Of a stretch of 64,000 nt of DNA, positions 25,703-33,214 are shown piece by piece. This stretch comes from CAZHRC01 sp964533865. Lineage in GTDB: Bacteria > Bacillota > Clostridia > Tissierellales > Peptoniphilaceae. The position numbers were made by a program, and so were the translations under genes. Each line of letters opens with the position of its first letter. The first letter of the stretch is position 1. Under the pieces are notes generated by a model. The model saw only the letters and a list, made by a program, of their open reading frames with translations. It ran no database searches and was not told the DNA's origin. The DNA lies in the NCBI GenBank assembly GCA_964533865.1, contig CAZHRC010000006.1:1-64000 (forward strand), read 5' to 3'.

Positions 25703-26395
25703 ATGGAGACTAAAATTTTATTTGCAGATGACGACGAAGAAATTCGTCATATTGTGCGTACTTTATTGGAGAATGATGGTTTTACTGTGGTTGAGGCACG
25801 CGACGGGGCAGAAGCCATCGCGATGGCAGACGATTCTTACGATTTGATTATACTAGATGTGATGATGCCCCATAAAGATGGGGTATCGGTATGTGTCGAA
25901 CTCAGGCGAACTTTGACGGTTCCCATTCTCTTTTTATCGGCTAAATCCCAAGATTCGGACAAAACGCTGGGATTGGGAGCTGGAGGCGATGGATATTTGT
26001 CCAAGCCCTTTTCCTATGCAGAGCTTTTAGCTCAAGTCAAGGCGATGGTGCGCAGATACCATGTCTACCGTGGGAAAGAAACCATCGAGGAGCGGGAAAA
26101 AATTGTACTGGGGCAGTTGTCCATCGATCCACTCGTCAACGAAGTGTGGAAAGGGGATGAAGAGATACAGCTGACCGATTTAGAATATCGGATCCTTCTT
26201 TTGCTTAGCAAAAATAGAGGGCGATTGTACACCATACAGATGATCTATGAAACGGTGTGGGACGAGCCGTATTTTTACAGTTCAAACAATAACGTCATGG
26301 TCCATATCCGCAACCTTCGCCGAAAAATCGAAGAAGATCCGGCCAAGCCGAAGATTTTGGTCAATGTATGGGGAAAGGGGTATCGGATTGAATAA
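25703..26395 (+). CDS. OmpR-family response regulator
   Basis: A 230-residue response regulator. The receiver has the acidic pocket ADDDEE (residues 8-13), the phosphoacceptor aspartate in LIILDVMMP (about 53), threonine/serine in LFLSAKS and lysine in SKPFS. A winged-helix DNA-binding domain (about 135-230) ends in NVWGKGYRIE. The receiver helix reads GAGGDGYL rather than the commoner GADDYL. It overlaps the kinase start by 8 bases, so the pair is translationally coupled. Likely targets include the lipoprotein gene just downstream. Confidence 0.93.
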   Translation: METKILFADDDEEIRHIVRTLLENDGFTVVEARDGAEAIAMADDSYDLIILDVMMPHKDGVSVCVELRRTLTVPILFLSAKSQDSDKTLGLGAGGDGYLSKPFSYAELLAQVKAMVRRYHVYRGKETIEEREKIVLGQLSIDPLVNEVWKGDEEIQLTDLEYRILLLLSKNRGRLYTIQMIYETVWDEPYFYSSNNNVMVHIRNLRRKIEEDPAKPKILVNVWGKGYRIE

Positions 26396-27689
26396 GGAAC
26401 GTCAAAAACTTGCCGTTGAGCTCATGGTGTTGATCGTGTTGGCCACCGCTGTTGGCGTAGGGGTGTTTTTCATGCTTAACCAAGGGATTCAACACGTGCT
26501 CAACACCGAACTGCTCGATTGGAAGTCCATGCTCAAGCGAGAAGAAAAGCTCGTGACAAGTATACAAGAGTACATCGATGAAAAAAGTTTAGCGCTTAGT
26601 GACGTGAAAGAGTTAAAAGAGTGGTCCAACCGCCAATCGGAGACCTATATTACGATCTATCACGACGGCAAGGCGATTTATAGCACCAACTCCCAATTGG
26701 AAGTGCAATTGATGGATGGAGACCTCGAAGGCGTTGAAATGAGCGCCACCAGCTACCCGGTTCGATTTGTGGATGGCAAGGCCTATATGAGTCCTTTCTT
26801 AACCTTTAACCGCTATTATGAGATGGTGGGATTAGGTGCGGCGATGGTGGGGTTCTTCACGTTTTTGGGGATTATTTTATTTTTTATCCAAAAGAAACTG
26901 GCCTATATCGCCCAGATGGAAAGAGAGCTCGCTATTTTAGGTGGAGGCGATTTAACCTATCCTTTGTCGATTGAGGGCAACGATGAGCTCACATCTTTGG
27001 CGGAGGAAGTGGAAAGGATGCGCATCGCATTATTGGATCGTCAAGAAACGGAAAGGCGCGCCTTGGAAGCCAACAGAGACTTGGTAACCGCTATGTCTCA
27101 CGATCTGCGTACTCCCCTTACCGTTTTGACCGGATATTTGGAAATTTTAAACTTGGACAAACGGCTTGCGCCCGATCAAAAACAATACATTGAATCGGCG
27201 TCGCAAAAAGCCGTTCATATTAAGAAGTTGTCTGATAAACTCTTTGAACACTTTCTAGTGTTTCAAAAATACGAGGATATTGTAGAATGGGAATCGGTGA
27301 ACGCTGTCGAATTTTGGGCTCATTTCGTGGAAGAGAGTTTATTCGATTTGGAAAGTAGAGGGTTTCATGTCAGGCGAGAGCTCGAGGAGATCATGGGAAC
27401 ATTGACGATAGATGTGGAGTTGATGCGACGGGTATTTAACAACTTGATCTCAAACGTTGAAAAGTATGCTGATCCCGAACGTGAAATCCTGGTCAGCACG
27501 GTGCGTATAGGTGGTACCTTGGAGATCACTATGAAAAATGGGTGCTTGGAAGAGGTGGCATTGGTGGAAAGCAGCGGGCTGGGACTGGCTACTTGCGAAA
27601 AGATCATCGCCCTTCACAACGGAACTATTTTTTGGGAAAAAGCGGAAGCGTTTAAAGTGGTGATCGCTCTTCCGATAACCGATGAGTGA
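26388..27689 (+). CDS. sensor histidine kinase
   Basis: A 433-residue membrane kinase. It has a first membrane helix at about residues 9-30, an extracellular sensor of about 120 residues, a second helix at about 150-172, HAMP, a HisKA with the phosphoacceptor in AMSHDLRTPLT (about 238-248), and a HATPase with NNLISNVEKYADP (N box) and SSGLGLATCEKI (G2 box). The best start is TTG 26388, which overlaps the regulator stop and has AAAGGGG upstream. Longer frames run through the regulator gene. The signal is unknown. Confidence 0.9.
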   Translation: MNKERQKLAVELMVLIVLATAVGVGVFFMLNQGIQHVLNTELLDWKSMLKREEKLVTSIQEYIDEKSLALSDVKELKEWSNRQSETYITIYHDGKAIYSTNSQLEVQLMDGDLEGVEMSATSYPVRFVDGKAYMSPFLTFNRYYEMVGLGAAMVGFFTFLGIILFFIQKKLAYIAQMERELAILGGGDLTYPLSIEGNDELTSLAEEVERMRIALLDRQETERRALEANRDLVTAMSHDLRTPLTVLTGYLEILNLDKRLAPDQKQYIESASQKAVHIKKLSDKLFEHFLVFQKYEDIVEWESVNAVEFWAHFVEESLFDLESRGFHVRRELEEIMGTLTIDVELMRRVFNNLISNVEKYADPEREILVSTVRIGGTLEITMKNGCLEEVALVESSGLGLATCEKIIALHNGTIFWEKAEAFKVVIALPITDE

Positions 27690-27710
27690 CGAAAAAGCAA
27701 AAGGGAATAA

Positions 27711-27806
27711 TTCTTAAGATTTCTTCAGTTTTATAGTAGGGCGATTAGCTGGTTTTAGGGTCTATACTAAGAAGTGTCAAGAGACAATAAAAAATGTCGA
27801 GAGACA
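27711..27806 (+). promoter_or_regulatory. candidate regulatory region of the lipoprotein gene
   Basis: Two direct repeats spaced by 10 bases, TTCTTAAGAT (27711) and TTCTTCAGTT (27721), resemble the tandem half-sites of OmpR-family regulators. A -10-like TATACT lies at 27763-27768. After it come two near-identical palindromes 20 bases apart, TGTC-AAGA-GACA (27775-27786) and TGTC-GAGA-GACA (27795-27806). The upstream two-component system is the obvious candidate to bind the first pair. Confidence 0.5.
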
Positions 27807-27830
27807 CATAAAACAAAAAGGAGAACTATC

Positions 27831-28565
27831 ATGACAAAGAAAAGAATTATTACGTTGGCCGTTACTTCCCTAGTAGCTGTAGGATTATTAGCAGGATGCG
27901 GAGCGCCAGCAAAAAAAGCGCCTAAAGCAGGATCGACAACTGAGACGAAAATCGAGCAAAAAGCTCAGGTAAAGAAAGACGCCAATAAATCGAAAGACAC
28001 TAAAGCTACAAAGAAAAAAGATGCGACAACTAAAAAAGCAACGACTTCAAAAACCGCTCAGGACGCAAAGAAGAAAGCAGCGGCAAAGCCAGAGGCAAAG
28101 AAAGCAACCTACGCAGCCCTCGCCAAGTTTGATGCCAAAACTCTTGATGGTAAGTCCGTCACTCAAGATGTTTTAAAGAAAAATGACATTACCATGTTGA
28201 CCTTCTGGAAAACCGACGATAAAAACGCCGTAGACGCCATGAAAAATTTGGAAGCTATGCAAAAGAAATTGCCTAAAAACGTTCAATCCGCCGTCGTGTT
28301 CTTAGATGGTGCAACGAAAGAAAAAGAAGCAAAGCAACTGGTCTCTGATGCAAAATATTCGGGTATCGCAATTAAATCAGGTGATGGTGACTTTAAAGCC
28401 ATGGCAGACAAAGTGAAAACTGGCTCGACGACCTTGTTGATCGACGGAAGTGGAAAGGTCGTAGGTGAAACCACTTTTAAAGACGCAAAGAATATCGAAA
28501 AAGACTATATCAAAGTGTTAAACGACGCGCTCAAAACCATGGGAAAACCACAAATCAAACAATAA
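27831..28565 (+). CDS. lipoprotein with a cysteine-less thioredoxin-like domain
   Basis: A 244-residue exported lipoprotein. It has a signal peptide with lipobox LLAGC (Cys at about 23), then about 75 residues rich in Lys, Ala and Thr, then a domain from about 97 with the TlpA/AhpC-like pattern FDAKTLDGKSV...TMLTFWKTDDKNAVDAMKNLE. In TlpA-type enzymes the WxxxCxxC site follows that strand. Here the positions read WKTDDKNAV and the only cysteine in the protein is the lipid-bearing one, so it cannot be a thiol oxidoreductase. A binding or structural role is inferred. It sits directly after a two-component system. Confidence 0.78.
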   Translation: MTKKRIITLAVTSLVAVGLLAGCGAPAKKAPKAGSTTETKIEQKAQVKKDANKSKDTKATKKKDATTKKATTSKTAQDAKKKAAAKPEAKKATYAALAKFDAKTLDGKSVTQDVLKKNDITMLTFWKTDDKNAVDAMKNLEAMQKKLPKNVQSAVVFLDGATKEKEAKQLVSDAKYSGIAIKSGDGDFKAMADKVKTGSTTLLIDGSGKVVGETTFKDAKNIEKDYIKVLNDALKTMGKPQIKQ

Positions 28566-28598
28566 TTTACGCATAACCCATCTTCATATAACCTCCTA

Positions 28599-28632
28599 AG
28601 ACCACCTTCGGAAACGAAGGTGGTTTTATTTT
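28599..28632 (+). terminator. terminator of the lipoprotein gene
   Basis: ACCACCTTCG pairs perfectly with CGAAGGTGGT across a GAAA tetraloop, followed by TTTATTTT. Confidence 0.92.
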
Positions 28633-28777
28633 CAGAGGATTTCACAGTAGTGCTTAGCATTACCACGGACTTCATGAAAAGTTTGTCGAAATTTTTCCAT
28701 CATTCGTATTATAGGTGTATAATTAAAAGTAGAGTTCAAGTAAACACAATGAAAGGGATAAAAAAGGAGGAGAACAA

Positions 28778-29218
28778 GTGAAGAAAGATTTAGTACTGAT
28801 GGTTGCCATCGTCATCTTGCCGACGGTATTTGCGATGACCATGGTTGCTCAGTGGATTGGTACAGGTAGTATAGACATGGCTTTATTTGCGATTAACTAC
28901 GTGGTGGGGATAGGTCTTGCGACGTCGACATTTCATTTTCTGCCGACGGATAGGGTGGCGAAATGGTTGATAAACAAGGCTAAAGTCGATCCTAAAAGTG
29001 CGAAATTTACCATGGCAATGAATGGTGTCATCAACTTGGCGTTTTCCGTTGTGGTCGGTTTGGGCGTAACGTTCTTAAACGTGGGCGTATTTGCCAAAGA
29101 ACCGATGAACGTCGTATTCATGGCATTTATCAAAACCGCAATCCCTCTCTACCTGGTCAGCTTTTTTGTCTCGAGTTATTTCTTGAAGTATTATGTTTCA
29201 GCCTTAAATCAAAAATAG
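28778..29218 (+). CDS. small four-helix membrane protein, function unknown
   Basis: A 146-residue protein that I do not recognise. It has four hydrophobic segments at about residues 5-25, 35-55, 85-107 and 115-137, separated by short loops, with a positively charged loop RVAKWLINKAKVDPKSAKF between helices 2 and 3 (inside-facing by the positive-inside rule). The start is GTG with AAAAAGGAGGAG upstream. A -10-like TATAAT lies at 28718-28723. It is monocistronic between a terminator and the sugar operon. A small transporter or stress protein are both possible. Confidence 0.7.
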   Translation: MKKDLVLMVAIVILPTVFAMTMVAQWIGTGSIDMALFAINYVVGIGLATSTFHFLPTDRVAKWLINKAKVDPKSAKFTMAMNGVINLAFSVVVGLGVTFLNVGVFAKEPMNVVFMAFIKTAIPLYLVSFFVSSYFLKYYVSALNQK

Positions 29219-29253
29219 TAAGTTTCGAATTGTGACGAATGGTATTGCATTTG

Positions 29254-29276
29254 ATTTCGTTTGGTGTTATATTATA
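29254..29276 (+). promoter_or_regulatory. promoter region of fruK with an AAACGAAA-type site
   Basis: ATTTCGTTT (29254-29262, reverse complement AAACGAAAT) lies 8 bases before a TATTATAAT -10 region. The same core occurs three times before the PTS gene, so it is a candidate operator of the DeoR-family regulator encoded in this cluster. Confidence 0.55.
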
Positions 29277-29328
29277 ATCAATTACAGTTAGATACCATAA
29301 TTGACAACACCACTAGAGGAGGCACACA

Positions 29329-30249
29329 TTGATTTACACCACTACGCTTAACCCGTCGATCGACTATGTCATGAGAGCAGAATCCATTCAGATGGGTGGA
29401 ACCAACCGAGCATACTACGACAACAAAATTCCCGGAGGCAAGGGAACGATGGTATCAAAGTTGCTAAAAGCATTGGGTCATGAAACCGTGAACATCGGGT
29501 TTATCGGAGGCTTTCCAGGGGTTTTTGTCGCTGATTGCCTAAAGCATATGGGTATTGAAGAAGCTTTCACGCGGATAGCAGACGATACTCGAATCAATGT
29601 CAAATTGAAAACGGATGACAATGTAGAAACGGAAATCAATGCGAAAGGACCAAATATCACCAAAGAGGAAATCGCACACTTTTTCAGCGTGTTAGATCAG
29701 GTACAAGAAGGGGATATTGTCGCATTGTCGGGCAGTATTCCCCATAGTTTACCTGGGGATTTTTATTTGGATATTGTCAAAGTCATCTCGGATAAGAAAG
29801 CCACATTCACAATTGACACCACAGGAGCGGTGCTGTTGGAGAGTTTGAAATACAAACCCCTACTCATCAAGCCCAACCAACACGAATTGGGTGCGATATT
29901 TGAAAAAGAATTACTGACACCAGAACAGATTCTTCCTTATGGAATAAAATGTTTGGAAATGGGTGCGCAGCACGTGATCGTGTCAATGGGTAAAGATGGC
30001 GCCATGTTTTTTCACGAAGGTGGTGCTTATTATGCACTGGGAGTGAAGGGCACTTTAGTCAATTCAGTGGGAGCTGGAGATTCAATGATCGGCGGATTTA
30101 TCGCGGGCTTAGCAGGAGGTTTATCGAGCGTAGATGCCTTCCGCTTGGCGGTAGCATCGGGAAGTGCCACTGCCTTTTCCGAAGATATTGGATCAAGGGA
30201 GCTTATCGAAAGGATATACGAGCAGGTCACCGTTACTAAAATCGATTAA
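29329..30249 (+). CDS. fruK: 1-phosphofructokinase-type hexose kinase (PfkB family)
   Basis: A 306-residue sugar-phosphate kinase that would phosphorylate a ketose 1-phosphate at C6. The PfkB signatures are GGKGTMVSK (about residues 36-44) and NSVGAGDSMIGGF (about 244-256), the latter with the catalytic aspartate. In the first, the usual Asn of GGKGxNV is replaced by Met, so the sugar specificity may be changed. The start is TTG 29329 with AGAGGAGG upstream. It precedes the DeoR regulator by 19 bases and belongs to the PTS/SorE-like sugar-alcohol regulon. Confidence 0.88.
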   Translation: MIYTTTLNPSIDYVMRAESIQMGGTNRAYYDNKIPGGKGTMVSKLLKALGHETVNIGFIGGFPGVFVADCLKHMGIEEAFTRIADDTRINVKLKTDDNVETEINAKGPNITKEEIAHFFSVLDQVQEGDIVALSGSIPHSLPGDFYLDIVKVISDKKATFTIDTTGAVLLESLKYKPLLIKPNQHELGAIFEKELLTPEQILPYGIKCLEMGAQHVIVSMGKDGAMFFHEGGAYYALGVKGTLVNSVGAGDSMIGGFIAGLAGGLSSVDAFRLAVASGSATAFSEDIGSRELIERIYEQVTVTKID

Positions 30250-30268
30250 CGACGAGAGGGAGGAAGCG

Positions 30269-31039
30269 ATGTTTCCCGAGGAAAGACGGCAACAAATCTT
30301 AGATCTTTTAGGTGAAAAGAATAAAGTCAGTGTTGATGAATTGTGCCAGCTTTTCGATGTGTCGTCTGTGACCATTCGAAAAGACCTTCAATTGCTCGAT
30401 GAAGCCAATAAATTAACCCGCACACACGGTGGGGCCCTCCCACGACAACAAGCCTCTTTTGAACACACCTTTGCAGAGAAAGAGGGGATTAACACCGATA
30501 ATAAAGCAAAAATCGCAAGAGTGGCAGCGACTTTTATCGAGCCAGGTGATACAGTAGCCATCGATTCTGGCAGTACCACACTGGAATTTACAAAAGCGAT
30601 TGCTACCATTGAAGATTTAACGGTGATCACCAACGACATTCGCATTATCTCCTATTTAGAAACCTATTCTAGTGCCTTTGTGATTTGTGTTGGAGGTAGG
30701 CTGAGAAGAGGGCGGAGTTGCTTGATCGGATCCATTGCCAATGAAAATCTGAGTCGGTTTACGGTGGACAAGTGCTTCATTGGAGCAGAATCCTTTTCGA
30801 TTCAAAAAGGATTTACTACGCCAAACATCGACCAAGCCGACTGGAAACAGCATCTCATCGACGTTGCTCCAAGACATTTTGTATTACTTGACAGCACAAA
30901 AATCGGGAAACAATCCCTGGTCAACTTTGCCCATTTAGACGACATCCGCTACCTCATCGTCGACGATGAGATCGATGAAGAGGACGTGGAGGAGATACGG
31001 CGAACTTCCCTAAAAACAAAACTCATCATCGCAGATTGA
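30269..31039 (+). CDS. fruR: DeoR-family transcriptional regulator of the sugar cluster
   Basis: A 256-residue regulator. It has an N-terminal HTH (RRQQILDLLGEKNKVSVDEL, recognition helix SSVTIRKDL near 32-40) and a C-terminal DeoR sensor domain with DSGSTTLEF (about 91-99), the GGRLRRG turn and the LLDSTKIGK motif (about 205-213) that binds sugar phosphates. FruR-type proteins sense fructose 1-phosphate. GAGGGAGGAA decides ATG 30269. It is cotranscribed with fruK and is the likely ligand of the AAACGAAA sites. The symbol is assigned by context. Confidence 0.87.
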   Translation: MFPEERRQQILDLLGEKNKVSVDELCQLFDVSSVTIRKDLQLLDEANKLTRTHGGALPRQQASFEHTFAEKEGINTDNKAKIARVAATFIEPGDTVAIDSGSTTLEFTKAIATIEDLTVITNDIRIISYLETYSSAFVICVGGRLRRGRSCLIGSIANENLSRFTVDKCFIGAESFSIQKGFTTPNIDQADWKQHLIDVAPRHFVLLDSTKIGKQSLVNFAHLDDIRYLIVDDEIDEEDVEEIRRTSLKTKLIIAD

Positions 31040-31045
31040 TGATCG

Positions 31046-31084
31046 AAAACCACTTGCTTCATATTTGAAGGAGTGGTTTTTTTG
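31046..31084 (+). terminator. terminator after the DeoR regulator
   Basis: AAAACCACT pairs with AGTGGTTTT, with a second stem CTTCA/TGAAG inside the loop, followed by seven T. It makes the PTS gene depend on its own promoter. Confidence 0.85.
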
Positions 31085-31155
31085 TGCCAATAAGTGTTAG
31101 ATTCAAAAACAGGATCATTTGCAATACGATTCATGAAAGAGAGCGCGCTATCATT

Positions 31156-31246
31156 AAACGAAACAAAACAAAAAATGGAATATCGCAAAAGCGAAGATCA
31201 ACGAAATAATAATTGACATAAACGAAACTGCATGTTAAACTACAAT
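31156..31246 (+). promoter_or_regulatory. PTS promoter with three AAACGAAA-type sites
   Basis: TTGACA at 31213-31218 with a TAAACT -10 at 31236-31241 (17-base spacer). The core AACGAAA occurs at 31156-31164 (AAACGAAAC), 31199-31207 (CAACGAAAT) and 31220-31228 (AAACGAAAC). The last lies in the promoter spacer, a position suited to repression. Confidence 0.6.
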
Positions 31247-31286
31247 TAGATCAAAGCACCAAAATATTTAGAAAAGAGGAGATGTC

Positions 31287-33194
31287 ATGGAAAAATCATC
31301 AGTAAGCTTAAGGGTTAAGATTCAGCAATTTGGGTCTTTTCTCAGCAGAATGGTCATGCCGAACATCACTGCGTTTATCGCGTGGGGGTTTATCACGGCT
31401 TTGTTCATCCCGAAGGGCTGGCTTCCCAATGAAGGATTTGCAAGCTTAGTCGGTCCAATGCTCAACTATGTTCTACCGTTACTTATCGCCTACACAGGCG
31501 GATCTATCGTATACGGGCAACGCGGAGGTGTCGTCGGTGCGATAGGTGTTATTGGTGTCATCCAAGGCGCAGATGTGCCAATGTTGTTAGGTGCGATGTT
31601 GGTCGGCCCACTTGGTGGTTGGTTGACCAAAAAGATGGATGAGGCCTTTGATGGCAAGGTAAGGTCTGGCTTTGAAATGTTAGTTAACAATTTCAGTGCC
31701 GGTATCTTAGGTATGGTTATCGCGTTGGTATCCTACATGTTCATCGGCCCTGTGATCTCTGCGCTGACCAATGTGTTGGCAGCAGGTGTGGACTCTCTGG
31801 TGCAAATGCATCTCTTGCCATTGGTTCACATACTCGTTGAACCGGCAAAAGTACTGTTCTTAAACAATGCGATCAACCACGGAGTGTTTGCGCCTATCGC
31901 TATGGAACAAGCAGCGACCGCTGGGAAATCTATACTATTCCTGATCGAATCCAATCCGGGACCAGGACTGGGCATCCTCATGGCATACATGTTCTTTGGC
32001 AAAGGCAGCGAAAAATCCAGTGCCATTGGAGCGAGCTTGATCCACTTTTTAGGTGGTATTCATGAAATCTATTTCCCATATGTCCTGATGAACCCATTAT
32101 TGCTTATAGCGGCTATGGCGGGTGGTATGGCTGGAACCTTCACCTTTAGCTTGCTAGGTGCAGGTCTATCTGCGACAGCATCCCCAGGATCGATCATTGC
32201 CTACGTACTCATGGCGCCAAGAGGCGGGCTCGTACCGGTGCTCATCGGAGTCGCCGTCGCTACAGTGGTGTCCTTTGTCGTCGCCTCGGCTATTTTGAAA
32301 ATGACAAAAGGTAGCGGGAAAAACTTGGAAGAAGCGACAGCTGCTGTTTCAGCGACTAAAGGCAAACCCATTGCTCAACAAGGGAAAACAGGCGAGACTA
32401 AAGGCGATCTAAGCACAGTTAAAAGCATTATTTTCGCTTGCGATGCGGGTATGGGATCTTCTGCCATGGGAGCATCTATCCTCAAAAAGAAAGTCAAGGC
32501 TGCCGGCCTCGATATCGAGGTGACGAACAAAGCCATTGGAAACTTGCCAAATGATGTTGATCTCGTCGTTACTCACGTGGACTTGACCGAGCGCGCTAGG
32601 GATAAAGTGCCAGGGGCGATACACGTATCGGTGGACAACTTTATGACCACGCCAAAATACGACGAATTGGTCGCTGACCTGACCAGTGCCCAATCCAATA
32701 CGGCGGCACAAACGACGGCTGAACCCGAAAAACCAGCAACTGCAAAGGAAGCACCAGCAAAAAGCGCCGTGTTGAAAAAAGAAAATATTTTGACCCATCA
32801 AACCTTTAAAGACAAAGAAGAAGCGATCCGTAAAGTAGCAGACATTATGGTCAAAAACGGGTATACAACAGAAGAGTATTTCGATGGAATGATGCAAAGA
32901 GAACTTGAAGCTCCAACGAGTTTTGGTATTGGGCTCTCCATTCCACACGGTACCTTCGCGACGAAAGAAGCCATTAAAAAATCCGGTATCGTCGTCTTGC
33001 TATCACCAGAAGGGGTGGCGTGGAACGATGAAACGGTGAAATTAATCATTGGTATTGCAGGTGTGGGCAACGAACACTTGGATATTTTGGCTAACATCGC
33101 CGGTAAAATCGACGATCCAGAAAAAGTAGAGGCAATTGTTGCGGCTTCAGATGTAGACGCGATCTACGAATTATTGACGACAACAGAAGACTAA
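31287..33194 (+). CDS. mtlA: mannitol-type PTS permease EIICBA
   Basis: A 635-residue three-domain PTS enzyme II. The EIIC (about 1-340) has SRMVMPNITAFIAWGF, GFEMLVNNFSAGI, NNAINHGVF and the GGIHEIYFPYVLM segment near 255, all close to the mannitol family. The EIIB (about 375-465) has the phosphocysteine in FACDAGMGSSAMG. The EIIA (about 492-635) has the phosphohistidine in LSIPHGT. It imports and phosphorylates a hexitol, probably mannitol. AAGAGGAG precedes the ATG. The SorE-like dehydrogenase follows by 20 bases. Confidence 0.92.
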   Translation: MEKSSVSLRVKIQQFGSFLSRMVMPNITAFIAWGFITALFIPKGWLPNEGFASLVGPMLNYVLPLLIAYTGGSIVYGQRGGVVGAIGVIGVIQGADVPMLLGAMLVGPLGGWLTKKMDEAFDGKVRSGFEMLVNNFSAGILGMVIALVSYMFIGPVISALTNVLAAGVDSLVQMHLLPLVHILVEPAKVLFLNNAINHGVFAPIAMEQAATAGKSILFLIESNPGPGLGILMAYMFFGKGSEKSSAIGASLIHFLGGIHEIYFPYVLMNPLLLIAAMAGGMAGTFTFSLLGAGLSATASPGSIIAYVLMAPRGGLVPVLIGVAVATVVSFVVASAILKMTKGSGKNLEEATAAVSATKGKPIAQQGKTGETKGDLSTVKSIIFACDAGMGSSAMGASILKKKVKAAGLDIEVTNKAIGNLPNDVDLVVTHVDLTERARDKVPGAIHVSVDNFMTTPKYDELVADLTSAQSNTAAQTTAEPEKPATAKEAPAKSAVLKKENILTHQTFKDKEEAIRKVADIMVKNGYTTEEYFDGMMQRELEAPTSFGIGLSIPHGTFATKEAIKKSGIVVLLSPEGVAWNDETVKLIIGIAGVGNEHLDILANIAGKIDDPEKVEAIVAASDVDAIYELLTTTED

Positions 33195-33214
33195 ATAGCA
33201 TATAAGGAGGCATT

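Noticed and set aside
32409..32948. 179-codon reverse frame inside the PTS gene
   Set aside because: Shadow of the EIIB/EIIA domains on the plus strand, which have full active-site motifs.
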